Shown here piece after piece: positions 10,901 to 17,679 of a stretch of 64,000 nt of DNA. How positions within the stretch are numbered: position 1 is the first letter of the stretch; the number at the start of each line of letters is the position of its first letter. A program made the position numbers and the translations under genes. This stretch comes from Bradyrhizobium sp. U87765 SZCCT0048. Its GTDB lineage: Bacteria > Pseudomonadota > Alphaproteobacteria > Rhizobiales > Xanthobacteraceae. The notes under the pieces are model-generated. The model worked only from the letters and a program-made list of their open reading frames with translations, did no database searches and was not told the origin of the DNA. The stretch covers positions 372,001 to 436,000 of the forward strand of contig NZ_JAFCMM010000002.1 in assembly GCF_018131225.1 (NCBI RefSeq). The letters are read 5' to 3'.

Positions 10901-13900
10901 GCGACATAGGTGTAGAGCGTGTTCGCGGTGTTGGTTCCGGCCGATGTCGTGACCAGCACGCTCGCAGCGCCCGCCGTTCCGGCCGGCGTCACCGCCGTGA
11001 TCGACGTGGACGACACCACGGTGACTGAGGTGGCCGCGGCACCGCCGATCGTGACGCTCGTCGCGCCGGTGAAGTCCGTTCCGGTGATGGTGACACTGGT
11101 GCCGCCGGTCGTGGGACCGGAGTTGGGCGAGATCGCCGTCACGGTCGGCGCCCCGACATAGGTGAAGAGCGTGTTCGCCGCGTTCGTTCCGCCTGATGTC
11201 GTCACCAGGACGCTCGCGCTCCCTGCCGTGCCGGCCGGCGTTACAGCCGTGATCGACGTGGAGGACACGACCGTGACCGAGGTCGCCGCCGCGCCACCGA
11301 TCGTGACCGCCGTCGCGCCGGTGAAGCCGGTGCCGGAGATGGTGACGCTGGTGCCGCCCGCGATCGGCCCCGTGTTAGGCGAGATCGCGCTCACCGTCGG
11401 CGCCGCGACATAGGTGTAAAGCGTATTGGCGGCGTTCGTGCCGCCTGGTGTCGTGACCAGTACACTCGTGGCGCCCGCGAATACGCGGGACGGCGTGACC
11501 GCGGTGATCGAGGTATCGGAGACGACGGTGACCGAACTCGCGGCCGTGCCGCCGATCGTGACCGCCGTCGCGCCGGTGAAGCCGGTGCCAGTGATGGTGA
11601 CGCTGGTGCCGCCCGCCTTGGGACCGGCACTGGGCGAGATCGCAGTCACCGTCGGGGCCGCGGCATAGGTGTAGAGCGTGTTCGCAGCATTCGTTCCGAC
11701 AGGTGTCGTGACCAGGACGCTCGCAGCCCCCGCTGTTCGGGCCGGCGTCACCGCGGTGATCGAGGTCGCCGACACCACCGTGACCGAGGTCGCCGCCGCG
11801 CCGCCGATCGTCACTCCGGTCGCGCCCGTGAAGTTGGTGCCGGTGATCGTGACCGAGGTGCCGCCCGCCGTTGGACCGGCGCTGGGCGAGATGGCGGTGA
11901 CGGTCGGCAGATTGGCATAGGTGAACGTCGTGCTGCCGGTGGCGGCCACGGAGGCGGTGGTGTCGGTCACGGTCACGGTGGCGGCGCCGAGCGTACCGGC
12001 CGGCGTCGTCGCCGTCAGCGTCGTCGCGCTCGCATAGGTCGCCGTCACGGTCGACGAGCCGAAGGTCGCCGTGTAGTTGTCGCCCGCGACGAAGCCCGTG
12101 CCGGTGATCGTCACGGAGGTCCCGCCCGACGGCGGACCGGTGGCCGGCGAAATCGCCGTCACCGTCGGTGCGGCGTAGGTGAAGGTTGCGCTGCCGACCA
12201 GGCTGACCGACGCGGTGAGGTCCGCGACCATCACCGTGACCGCGCCCGCCGACTTGGCCGGCGCCGTCGCCGTCAAGGTCGACGCGTCGACGTAGGTCCC
12301 CGTCACCTGGGTCCCGCCGAAGTTGACCGTATAGTTATCGCCGGCGATGAACACCCCGCCCGTCAGGGTCACCACGGTGCCACCCGCGGTCGGCCCCGCA
12401 ACGGGCGAAATCGAGGTCAATGCGGGCCTGTATTTGAATGTCGCGCTGCCGGTGGCGGCGATGGAGGCCGTGGTGTCGGTCAACGTCACCGTCGCCGATC
12501 CCGCCGCGCCGGCGGGTGTCGTCACCGTCAGCGTGGTGGCGCTGGCATAGGTCGCGGCCACCGAATTCCCGCCGAAGCTCGCCGTGTAGCTCTCGCCGGA
12601 CACGAAGCCCGTGCCCGTGATCGTCACCGTCGTGCCGCCCGACATTGCGCCCGATGTTGGCGAGATCGACGTCAAGGTCGGCGTCACGACATAGGTGTAG
12701 GTCGGGGTTCCCGTGGCGGGAATTCCGATCGTCGTGTCCGTCACTGTTACCGCGACTGCGCCTGCCAAACCTGAGGGCGTTGTCGCCGTCAGCGTCGTGG
12801 CGCTGACATAGGTCGCCGCCACCGAACTCCCGCCGAAGCTTGCGGTATAGCTGTGGCCGGAGACGAAGCCCGAGCCCGTGATCGTTACCGACGTGCCGCC
12901 CGATGTCGTACCCGACACGGGCGAGATCGACGAGATCGTGGCCGGCGTCAGGTAAGTGAAGGTCGTGCTGCCGGTGGCGGTGATCGACACCGTGGTATCC
13001 TTCACCGTCACCGTCGACGCGCCCGCCGAGCCCGCAGGCGTGGTTGCCGTCAGCGTCGTCGAGCTGGCATAGCTAGCCGTCACGGTCGACGAGCCGAAGG
13101 TCGCCGAATAGCTCTCGCCCGGGACAAAGCCCGTGCCGGTGATGGTCACGCTGGTGCCGCCTGCCGTCGAGCCGCTCGACGGCGAGATCGAGGCTACGGT
13201 CGGTGTCCCCACGTAGGTAAACGTCGCGCTTCCGGTGGCGACAACGCCGGCCGTCATGTCCTTGACCGTCACCGTGGATGCACCCGCCGAACCGGATGGG
13301 CTCGTCGCCGTCAGCGTCGTGGCGCTGACATAGGTCGCCGTCACCGAACTTCCGCCGAAGCTCGCGGTGTAGCTGTGGCCGGACACGAAGCCGGAGCCGG
13401 AGATCGTCACCGACGTTCCGCCCGACATCGGGCCTGATGGGGGCGAGATCGACGCGACCGTGGCCGGCGTCAGGTAAGTGAAGGTCGCGCTGCCGGTGGC
13501 ATTGAGCGAAGCCTTGGTATCCTGCACCGTCACAGTGACCGCGCCCGCCGAGCCCGCCGGCGTCGTCGCTGTCAGCGTCGTCGCACTGGCATAAGTCGCC
13601 GTCACGCTCGACGAGCCGAAGGTCGCCGAATAGCTCTCGCCCGGGACGAAGCCCGTGCCGGTGATCGTGACGCTCGTACCGCCCGCTGTCGAACCGATCG
13701 ACGGAGAGATCGAGGTCACCGTCGGCGGCGCGACATAGGTGAAGGTCAGACTCCCGGTGGCGACAACCCCGGCCGTCGTATCCGTGACTGTCACTGTGGA
13801 TGCGCCCGCCGAGCCGGGGGGCGCCGTTGCCCTCAAGGTTGTCGCATCGACGTATGTCGCCGCGACCGTGCTCGAGCCGAAAGTGGCGGTGAAGCTGTCG

Positions 13901-14736
13901 CCTGACACGAATCCTGAACCGGTGATCGTCACCGATGTACCGCCCGCGATCGGCCCCGTCCCCGGCGAAATCGTTGAGATCGCCGGAGCATAAGTGTAAC
14001 CACCCGACAACGTCGTGGTCCCGCCCACCGTCGTCACGACCACGTCGCAGACCGCGGCGGAATGCGATGACGCGGTGACCTCTACTCTGGTCCCGGTAGG
14101 CGTCGGCACAATGCTGGCCGCCACCCCGCAGATGGTGACGTTGACCGAGGATGAACCATTCTGATCAAAGCGGCCGGTGATGACTACGTCGGTGCCACCA
14201 GCCGGCAATCCGGAGCTTGGTGAGATCGAGGTGATCGAAGGCGGTGCATCAAAAGCGAAGGGGGCTGAAGTCGTGACGGTGGTCGAGGTCGTTGTGTCCG
14301 TCAGCAGCAAGTTGACAAGGCCCGCTGCCTGGGCAGGCGTGGTCATCGTCAGCGTTGTCGAATTGACGTAGGTCGCGGTCGCGGATGCCCCGCCTGTCCC
14401 AAATTGCACCGTATAGCCGTGACCCGAGACGAAGCCGACGCCGGTGATCGTCACGAAGGTGCCGCCAGAAACCGGGCCTGCCTGAGGAGACACACTCGTG
14501 ATCGCCGGATCGGCCTGGGCGTTGCCCGCGGTAGCGCAAAGAACGAGCAGCGCGCCGATCAGTGCAACCAGGACGATACGGAGGCGTCCACTCCTGGCGA
14601 CCGGGACGAGGAGCCGGGCTCCTGCTCCGGGGGGCTTTTCCCCCCGCGCGGGCCGCGAAACGCCGCCGGCCGGTACCGACTGCCCGGACGAGGCGGGACC
14701 AAACCCGATCCGCTTACGCCAAGCCCCGCCGAACAT
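1993..14736 (-). CDS. Giant IPT/TIG-repeat autotransporter (about 4247 aa)
   Basis: A giant secreted surface protein. In order: a long signal region (residues 1-75; basic stretch, hydrophobic IVLVALIGALLVLCATA, cut near NAQA); about ten divergent IPT/TIG Ig-like repeats of about 86 residues (to about 935), each with an ISPxxGPxxGGTSVTITG core; 28 near-identical 84-residue TIG repeats (to about 3290); one more degenerate TIG; two VTFKDG/YGGD Ig-like repeats; two putative-Ig repeats with LPAGLSFSTTTGQITGTP; a last TIG; an Ala/Ser/Gly linker; and a C-terminal barrel of about 290 residues (from EWFGWAEISG to RARASIPFSAQ) like autotransporter beta-domains. The frame is open throughout. I place the start at ATG 14736; an in-frame TTG at 14748 is possible. 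A likely adhesin or biofilm matrix protein, by analogy with other repeat autotransporters; the ligand is unknown. Confidence 0.93.
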   Translation of the reverse strand: MFGGAWRKRIGFGPASSGQSVPAGGVSRPARGEKPPGAGARLLVPVARSGRLRIVLVALIGALLVLCATAGNAQADPAITSVSPQAGPVSGGTFVTITGVGFVSGHGYTVQFGTGGASATATYVNSTTLTMTTPAQAAGLVNLLLTDTTTSTTVTTSAPFAFDAPPSITSISPSSGLPAGGTDVVITGRFDQNGSSSVNVTICGVAASIVPTPTGTRVEVTASSHSAAVCDVVVTTVGGTTTLSGGYTYAPAISTISPGTGPIAGGTSVTITGSGFVSGDSFTATFGSSTVAATYVDATTLRATAPPGSAGASTVTVTDTTAGVVATGSLTFTYVAPPTVTSISPSIGSTAGGTSVTITGTGFVPGESYSATFGSSSVTATYASATTLTATTPAGSAGAVTVTVQDTKASLNATGSATFTYLTPATVASISPPSGPMSGGTSVTISGSGFVSGHSYTASFGGSSVTATYVSATTLTATSPSGSAGASTVTVKDMTAGVVATGSATFTYVGTPTVASISPSSGSTAGGTSVTITGTGFVPGESYSATFGSSTVTASYASSTTLTATTPAGSAGASTVTVKDTTVSITATGSTTFTYLTPATISSISPVSGTTSGGTSVTITGSGFVSGHSYTASFGGSSVAATYVSATTLTATTPSGLAGAVAVTVTDTTIGIPATGTPTYTYVVTPTLTSISPTSGAMSGGTTVTITGTGFVSGESYTASFGGNSVAATYASATTLTVTTPAGAAGSATVTLTDTTASIAATGSATFKYRPALTSISPVAGPTAGGTVVTLTGGVFIAGDNYTVNFGGTQVTGTYVDASTLTATAPAKSAGAVTVMVADLTASVSLVGSATFTYAAPTVTAISPATGPPSGGTSVTITGTGFVAGDNYTATFGSSTVTATYASATTLTATTPAGTLGAATVTVTDTTASVAATGSTTFTYANLPTVTAISPSAGPTAGGTSVTITGTNFTGATGVTIGGAAATSVTVVSATSITAVTPARTAGAASVLVTTPVGTNAANTLYTYAAAPTVTAISPSAGPKAGGTSVTITGTGFTGATAVTIGGTAASSVTVVSDTSITAVTPSRVFAGATSVLVTTPGGTNAANTLYTYVAAPTVSAISPNTGPIAGGTSVTISGTGFTGATAVTIGGAAATSVTVVSSTSITAVTPAGTAGSASVLVTTSGGTNAANTLFTYVGAPTVTAISPNSGPTTGGTSVTITGTDFTGATSVTIGGAAATSVTVVSSTSITAVTPAGTAGAASVLVTTSAGTNTANTLYTYVAAPTVTAISPNSGSTAGGTSVTITGTNFTGVTGVTIGGTAATSVTVVSATSITAVTPAGTAGSASVLVTAAGGTNAANTLYTYVAAPTVTAISPSTGPTAGGTSVTISGTNFTGATGVTIGGTAATSVTVVSATSITAVTPAGAAGSASVLVTTVGGTNAANTLYTYVAAPTVTAISPSTGPTAGGTPVTITGTDFTGATGVTIGGTAATSVTVVSATSITAVTPAGAAGSASVLVTTSGGTNAANTLYTYVAAPTVTAISPNAGPTTGGTSVTITGTNFTGATGVTIGGAAATSVTVVSATLITAVTPAGAAGGASVLVTTSGGTNAANTLYTYVAAPTVTAISPNAGPTTGSTSVTITGTNFTGATGVTIGGAAATSVTVVSSTSITAVTPVGTAGTASVLVTTPGGTNAANTLYTYVAPPTVTAISPSAGPTTGGTSVTITGTNFAGATGVTIGGAAATSVTVVSATSITAVTPAGAAGGASVLVTTSGGTNAANTLYTYVAAPTVSAISPSAGPTIGGTSVTITGTNFTGATGVTIGGTAATSVTVVSATSITAVTPAGAAGTASVLVTTAGGTNGANTLYTYVAAPTVTAISPSTGPTSGGTSVTITGTNFTGATAVTIGGAAATSVTVVSATSITAVTPAGTAGTASVLVTTVGGTNAANTLYSYVTAPTVTAISPSAGPAAGGASVTITGTNFTGATGVTIGGAAATSVTVVSATSITAVTPAGSAGTASVLVTTAGGTNAPNTLYSYVAAPTVTAISPNTGPTGGGTSVTITGTGFTGATGVTIGGTAATSVTVVSATSITAVTPAGTAGSASVLVSTTGGTNAPNTFFTYVAPPAITAISPNSGSTTGGTSVTITGTGFTGATGVTIGGAAATSVTVVSATSITAVTPAGTAGAASVLVTTPYGTNSANSLFTYGTSPTVASISPSAGPISGGTSVTISGANFTGATAVTIGGAAATAVTIVSATTITAVTPAGTAGTASVLVTTPDGTNAANTLFTYAAAPTVTAISPNSGPAAGGASVTITGTGFTGATSVTIGGTAATSVTVVSATSITAVTPAGTAGTASVLVTTPGGTSAANTLYTYVTAPTVTAISPSAGPTAGGTSVTITGTNFTGATGVTIGGTAATSVTVVSSTSITAVTPAGSAGSASVLVTTAGGTNAANTLYSYVAAPTVTAISPSTGPTSGGTSVTITGTNFTGATGVTIGGAAATSVTVVSATSITAVTPAGAAGTASVLVTTPYGTNAANTLYTYVAAPTVIAISPANGPTVGGASITITGTNLTGATGVTIGGTAATSVTVVSATSITAVTPAGSAGSASVLVTTVGGTNAANTLYTYVSPPTVTAISPSAGPTVGGTSVTITGTNFTGATGVTIGGTAATSVTVVSSTSITAVTPAGAAGSASVLVTTAGGTNAANTLYSYVAAPTVTAISPSTGPTSGGTSVTITGTNLTGATGVTIGGTVATSVTVVSSTSITAVTPAGTAGSASVLVTTAGGTNAANTLYSYVAAPTVTAISPSTGPTSGGTSVTITGTNFTGATGVTIGGTAATSVTVVSSTSITAVTPAGAAGSASVLVTTSGGTNAANTLYSYVAAPTVTAISPSTGPTSGGTSVIITGTNFTGATGVTIGGTAATSVTVVSSTSITAVTPAGTAGSASVLVTTAGGTNAANTLFTYVAAPTVTAISPNSGPTTGGTSVTITGTNFTGATGVTIGGTAATSVTVVSSTSITAVTPAGSAGTASVLVTTSGGTNAANTLFTYVAAPTVTAISPNSGPTTGGTSVTITGTGFTGTTGVTIGGTAATSVTIVSATSITAVTPAHAAGTASVLVTTSGGTNAANTLYSYVAAPTVTAISPNAGPATGGTSVTITGTGFTGATGVTIGGVAATSVTVVSATSITAVTPAGAAGTASVLVTTPYGTNAANTLYTYVAAPTVIAISPASGPTVGGTGVTITGTNFTGATSVTIGGAAATSVTVVSATSITAVTPAGSAGTASVLVTTSGGTNAANTLYTYVAAPTVTAISPSTGTITGGINVTITGTNFSTTAANNTVKFGTTTATVIGTPTATSMSVTVPSGSAGTVHVTVTVGGQTSAISSADQFTYLQTTTTSLFSSLPTPTFGTSITLTATIVGGASPTGIVTFKDGAITLGTGSVSGTTATYTTSSLGVGAHNITAVYGGDANNATSMSAATTVTVGLDATTTSVGSSLTTPSYGTSVTFTATIAGGSSPTGMVTFKDGATTLGSGTVSSAIATYTTSSLSVGVHSITAVYGGDANNATSTSLATIVTVNSAALTTTQAVPSTTLMAGSAASFTPVTAFGGNGSLTYALSTGVLPAGLSFSTTTGQITGTPTALLGSTTYTVTVTDQTTPTAQTSSKTFSLTVNAATLTTTQSVPSTALTAGSAASFTPVTASGGFGTRSFGLAPSTLPTGLSFSVTTGQITGTPTTLLATTVFTVTVTDQTTPTAQTSSKTFSLTVASAAPVVTAVSPNTGPTTGGTSVTITGSSLAGATAVKFGNANAVSFTVISATQISAVAPSGPLGAVDVTVTASGVSSQLSAADRFTYAASADSANLRKLQATVTPMVAQSWAQATVGAMDSAISEGFSGGGPLVSPSGSGMRFNFGAEPDSQPQQAGRTARDLFSNANGFSGNGQGLAGTGAARARDGASASSRINNAFAAFGDPNSSDRAARTSPSVAVPKEWFGWAEISGATLSRWAAPPTQVGLVATNPSVYGNQVDVLAGLTRMLTPNILIGVLGGYETFDYRYDAIQGRLKGNGWTTGAYASWKLTSSVRFDAGVAYSGIGYDGSAGAASGSFAGNRWLASAGLKGNYESYGVQIEPSATVFALWERENAYTDSLGVLQTARTFSTGRASGGVKIAYPFSWTDAIKLVPYLGIHGDYYFNTDDTSLAGATARATPMFAGWSARTQLGIGAQFQNGGQLTVGGERSGIGGNFGLWTYRARASIPFSAQ
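4871..11930. repeat. Tandem array of 28 x 252-bp units (one 255 bp) encoding TIG domains
   Basis: Phase markers recur every 252 bp (for example 5375, 5627, 5879, 6131, 6383, 6635 and on to 11171), with one 255-bp unit at 11423-11677 that carries one extra codon. All units keep the reading frame of the giant gene. Adjacent units differ mainly at wobble positions and at a few loop residues. Units at 5123-5374 and 7139-7390, and their upstream flanks, share rare variants at an offset of exactly 2016 bp, or eight units, indicating block duplication inside the array. Confidence 0.93.
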
Positions 14737-15372
14737 ACTCCACCCCAAACGACTGCAGGCAACGACGCCGATTGCTGCGGGACCGTCTGAAGCAACCCAT
14801 TCGCAAGTCTTGACCGGCAGGGCTGGCCATTAAACGAATGGCGTCGCATCCAATGCCGCCCCGGCCATTCGTTAAAAATACCTAAATCAGCGCACAACGC
14901 GTTTTCGACCAATCGACAAAAACGTCGACGAAACGGCGTGTTAACCATGTGCGCGGGGTGCCGGCCGGGCTGTGGACGCGATGCCCATGGCCGGATTTCG
15001 ATGACAAATTCGTCATCCGAAACCCGCCTCATGCGCGCGATCTCGCAGCCCCCGGCGCCTCATCGGCCCCCCGCCCCCTGCGAACGCCCGGCGCCGCAAC
15101 CTCTGCATGGATCTCGTCGGTAGCGGAGATTCCGGTCCCGGACGATGCGTCGCCCGCGCCGCGCTTAACCAGTCCGTGCGACCACGTTGATCGTCCGTTG
15201 CTCCACCCGCGCCATCTGGCGTACAAACTAAAGGTTCCAACTGCCGCGGATCACGGGCCCCGCGGCAGGTCGCCGGCCGGACCACTCATAACGACGACCA
15301 TTGCGGCCGCCGGACCTACACATATTTCGCTCACGTATTCCAAATCATAACAAACAACCGTCATTGAAGAGC
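14737..15372. other. Divergent intergenic region between the giant gene and the LytS/LytTR operon
   Basis: 636 bp without a supportable gene. It must hold the promoters for both divergent transcripts. The stretch at 14826-14960 is clearly more AT-rich than its surroundings and carries inverted repeats, listed separately. The remainder is GC-rich and shows nothing I recognise. Confidence 0.6.
14833..14873. promoter_or_regulatory. Inverted repeat upstream of the giant autotransporter gene
   Basis: AACGAATGGC (14833-14842) and its exact complement GCCATTCGTT (14864-14873) flank 21 bases. A third half-site, GCCATT at 14826-14831, could pair with the first arm instead. The site lies about 100-140 bp upstream of the giant gene's start and is a candidate operator or an RNA switch-like fold in its leader. 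It does not by itself match a known LytTR box. Confidence 0.4.
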
Positions 15373-16461
15373 ATGTCGGACACAGTTGGAAACAAACCGA
15401 TCGTCAGCTCGGAGATCGTCAATACAAAATATATTTTCGTCGTCTACGCCGCGCTCATCTTCCTCATGGGGATGCTCATCAGATTCGATCTGCACAAGAG
15501 CCTCCTCGTTGCAACGGCCCAAACCACACTGCTCGACGGCATTTTCGTCATCGTCCTGTATTCGATCAATCTTCTTTTCGATGGCTACGAGATCAAGGTC
15601 TCGATCGCCGCGACGCTGTCGATCCTGCTGTTTTCCATGGCGCTGGGCGTCTTCTTCGCGATCTTCATCATTCCATTCGTTCTGCAGCCGTTGCTTAAAC
15701 TGCTGTTTCCGCCCGGCACCATCATGACGTACGCTTGGGCGACGGTGAGCGTCTACTACGCGATGATTGCGATCATATGGTCGGTCACGCTGCTTTGGAC
15801 GATGAATATCCGCGCTTCGATCAAGAACGAGATCACGGCCATCAATGCCCGCAACGATGCCGAGCAACTCGCAATCCTGTCGGAGCTGCGCCGGTTGCGG
15901 CAGCAGCTCGATCCGCACTTCATCTTCAACAGCCTCAATGCGATCATCACCGAGGTCTACGATGACCCTCGCCAGGCGGCCGCGTTGCTGCGCGAACTGA
16001 GCGCGTACCTGCGCTACACGCTGAGCATCGGAGATCAGGAATTTGCGCCGATCGCGGCCGAAGCCGGCGCAATCCGCGCCTATCTGCGCGTGCAGGACAT
16101 GCGGTTCGGATCGAAGCTTGCGTCGCGCATCGACGTGGCGCCCGAGGCTCAGAACCGCATCATCCCGACACTCCTGCTGCAACCCCTGATCGAGAACGCG
16201 TTGAAATTCGGCGTCGCCGACGCATCGGGCGTGCTCCAGATCGCGGTCCACATCACGGCGCAGGACGACACGGTGAACATCTCGGTCGAGAACTCGGGCG
16301 TCCTGCTCCAGTCTCCGCGCGGCGGGAACGGCAACGGCGTGGGGCTGCGAAATCTGCGCAGCCGATTGGCCATGCATTACGGCGCGCGCGCTTCGTTCGA
16401 GTTGAAGCAGCGCGACCGGATGGTCGCTGCGACCGTCGAACTGTCGGGAGAACCGGCGTGA
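15373..16461 (+). CDS. LytS/YehU-type membrane sensor histidine kinase
   Basis: A 362-residue sensor kinase of the His_kinase (PF06580) family. Several hydrophobic segments (about 20-38, 52-69, 76-112, 120-145) anchor it in the inner membrane with almost no periplasmic sensor domain. The phosphoacceptor motif LRQQLDPHFIFNSLNAI places the active histidine at 182, followed by an N-box LLQPLIENALKFGV and a G-box GNGVGLRNLRSRL of the ATPase domain. Start ATG 15373 is preferred over an upstream in-frame TTG because GAAGAG lies just upstream and the hydrophobic region begins soon after. Its stop overlaps the response regulator start by four bases, so the two are cotranscribed. The signal is unknown. 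Confidence 0.93.
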   Translation: MSDTVGNKPIVSSEIVNTKYIFVVYAALIFLMGMLIRFDLHKSLLVATAQTTLLDGIFVIVLYSINLLFDGYEIKVSIAATLSILLFSMALGVFFAIFIIPFVLQPLLKLLFPPGTIMTYAWATVSVYYAMIAIIWSVTLLWTMNIRASIKNEITAINARNDAEQLAILSELRRLRQQLDPHFIFNSLNAIITEVYDDPRQAAALLRELSAYLRYTLSIGDQEFAPIAAEAGAIRAYLRVQDMRFGSKLASRIDVAPEAQNRIIPTLLLQPLIENALKFGVADASGVLQIAVHITAQDDTVNISVENSGVLLQSPRGGNGNGVGLRNLRSRLAMHYGARASFELKQRDRMVAATVELSGEPA

Positions 16462-17186
16462 GGCTGTTCGTTGTCGACGACGAATCCCACGCACGGCGTG
16501 CCATCCATCAGGCCTGCCTCGACCATGGCGGCGTCACGGTCGCCGGTGAGGCGGCATCGGTCGAGACGGCAGTCCCGCTCATCAAATCGGTCCAGCCGGA
16601 CGCGATCATTCTCGACGTCGTGATGCCGGGCGAGGAAGGCTTCAGCCTGTTCCGCGCGCTCGACGCGCAGCTTCCCATCATCATCTATTCCGGACACGCC
16701 GGCCGCGCGCTCGAGGCATTCGAGGCCGAAGCGTTCGATTTTCTCCTGAAGCCGGTCGAGCCGAACCGGTTCTCCCAGGTCATTGGTCGATTGGAACAGG
16801 CAATCGAGCAACGCAAGGCGCGGGCCGGCGGTCGCCCCGACAACAAGGCGTCGCTGCCGCTCCGGATCGCTGATCATACCGGCTACCGGCTGATCCAGCT
16901 CGACCAGATTCTCGCGGTCGAGGCCGAGAAGGATTTCAGCCGCCTGCTGCTGGCATCCGGCGAGAACTGCTTTGCGACATTGTCGATCGGACGGATGGAG
17001 GAGCGATTGCCAAATCCGCCCTTCGTGCGCCTCGGTCGCTCGATGATCGTCAATTGCAGCCGGATCGACCGGATCGATCCGCTCGACAATGGGCGCGGCC
17101 ATCTCCGCTTCGCGAAGAACCTGGCCACGCTCGAGGTCGGGCGCGCCGCGCATTCGATCGTGAAGAAGATTATCTCGGTCCCTTGA
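16458..17186 (+). CDS. LytTR-family response regulator
   Basis: A 242-residue two-domain regulator. The receiver domain (1-118) has the acidic pair D7/D8, phosphoacceptor D53 in ILDVVMPG, and K98 in LLKPVEP. A LytTR DNA-binding domain (about 135-242) carries the typical IDQILAVEAEKDFSRL strand and the RSMIVNCSRIDRI segment. It starts at GTG 16458 inside the kinase stop (GTGA overlap). LytTR regulators often control extracellular products such as exopolysaccharide, adhesins or bacteriocins. The giant adhesin-like gene transcribed divergently is the obvious nearby target, but no binding site could be identified with confidence. Confidence 0.93.
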   Translation: MRLFVVDDESHARRAIHQACLDHGGVTVAGEAASVETAVPLIKSVQPDAIILDVVMPGEEGFSLFRALDAQLPIIIYSGHAGRALEAFEAEAFDFLLKPVEPNRFSQVIGRLEQAIEQRKARAGGRPDNKASLPLRIADHTGYRLIQLDQILAVEAEKDFSRLLLASGENCFATLSIGRMEERLPNPPFVRLGRSMIVNCSRIDRIDPLDNGRGHLRFAKNLATLEVGRAAHSIVKKIISVP

Positions 17187-17268
17187 ATTGAAGCGGCGCA
17201 AGTCCACAACCGTCACCGCCTCATCCCGAAGGTTGGTCTTGGCGGCCTGTTGGGGGAGGAATCCCGAC

Positions 17269-17508
17269 ATGATAACGACGATCGGCCTTGTGCTCAGAGC
17301 CGCCGGCTATCTGCTGGGAATTTTTCTGATCCTGATGAGCGTCTATTGCCTGTTATGGGCCGTTCAAAGTGCATCGTTCTCTGTCGCTGCCGATCCCATG
17401 GCGCGCATCGCCTATGAGATGCGTGTAGCGACCATGCTCCCGATCAGCGTGCTGTCTTTCGCGCTTGGCGCTCTCTATCTGTACGTTTTATCCAGCCGCC
17501 GGAAATGA
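17269..17508 (+). CDS. Small inner-membrane protein, unknown
   Basis: A 79-residue protein with two hydrophobic segments (about 7-32 and 53-74) and a basic C-terminus (SSRRK). Start ATG 17269 has a strong GGGGGAGGA about eight bases upstream. It lies 82 bp behind the response regulator on the same strand and may be an accessory of that system or an independent gene. No family is recognised. Confidence 0.65.
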   Translation: MITTIGLVLRAAGYLLGIFLILMSVYCLLWAVQSASFSVAADPMARIAYEMRVATMLPISVLSFALGALYLYVLSSRRK

Positions 17509-17679
17509 TCAGGATCCTCTGGATCGGATCATCCATTCGGCAGCCGACCGATGCGCGGCCCTTCCTGGCGACGTGCCTGAACATCACCATCCGTCAATCG
17601 GCAGCCGTCCCAACATCAAGCCCGCCTCGCCGCGCGCCGCGAGAGCAGACGCGGCGTTCGCGGCCGGCGATGTCGCCGC

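Noticed and set aside
4871..11920. A regular series of plus-strand open frames of about 80 codons, one per repeat unit, opposite the giant gene
   Set aside because: They recur because the repeat recurs. Their composition is the reverse complement of Thr/Val/Ala/Gly-rich coding DNA, and they have no ribosome sites or family similarity.
4871..11930. Regular repeat spacing as a possible CRISPR array
   Set aside because: The unit is 252 bp, coding and in frame, with no short repeat/unique spacer structure.
15029..15350. Small open frames in the intergenic region before the sensor kinase
   Set aside because: No ribosome site, no family similarity and atypical composition.
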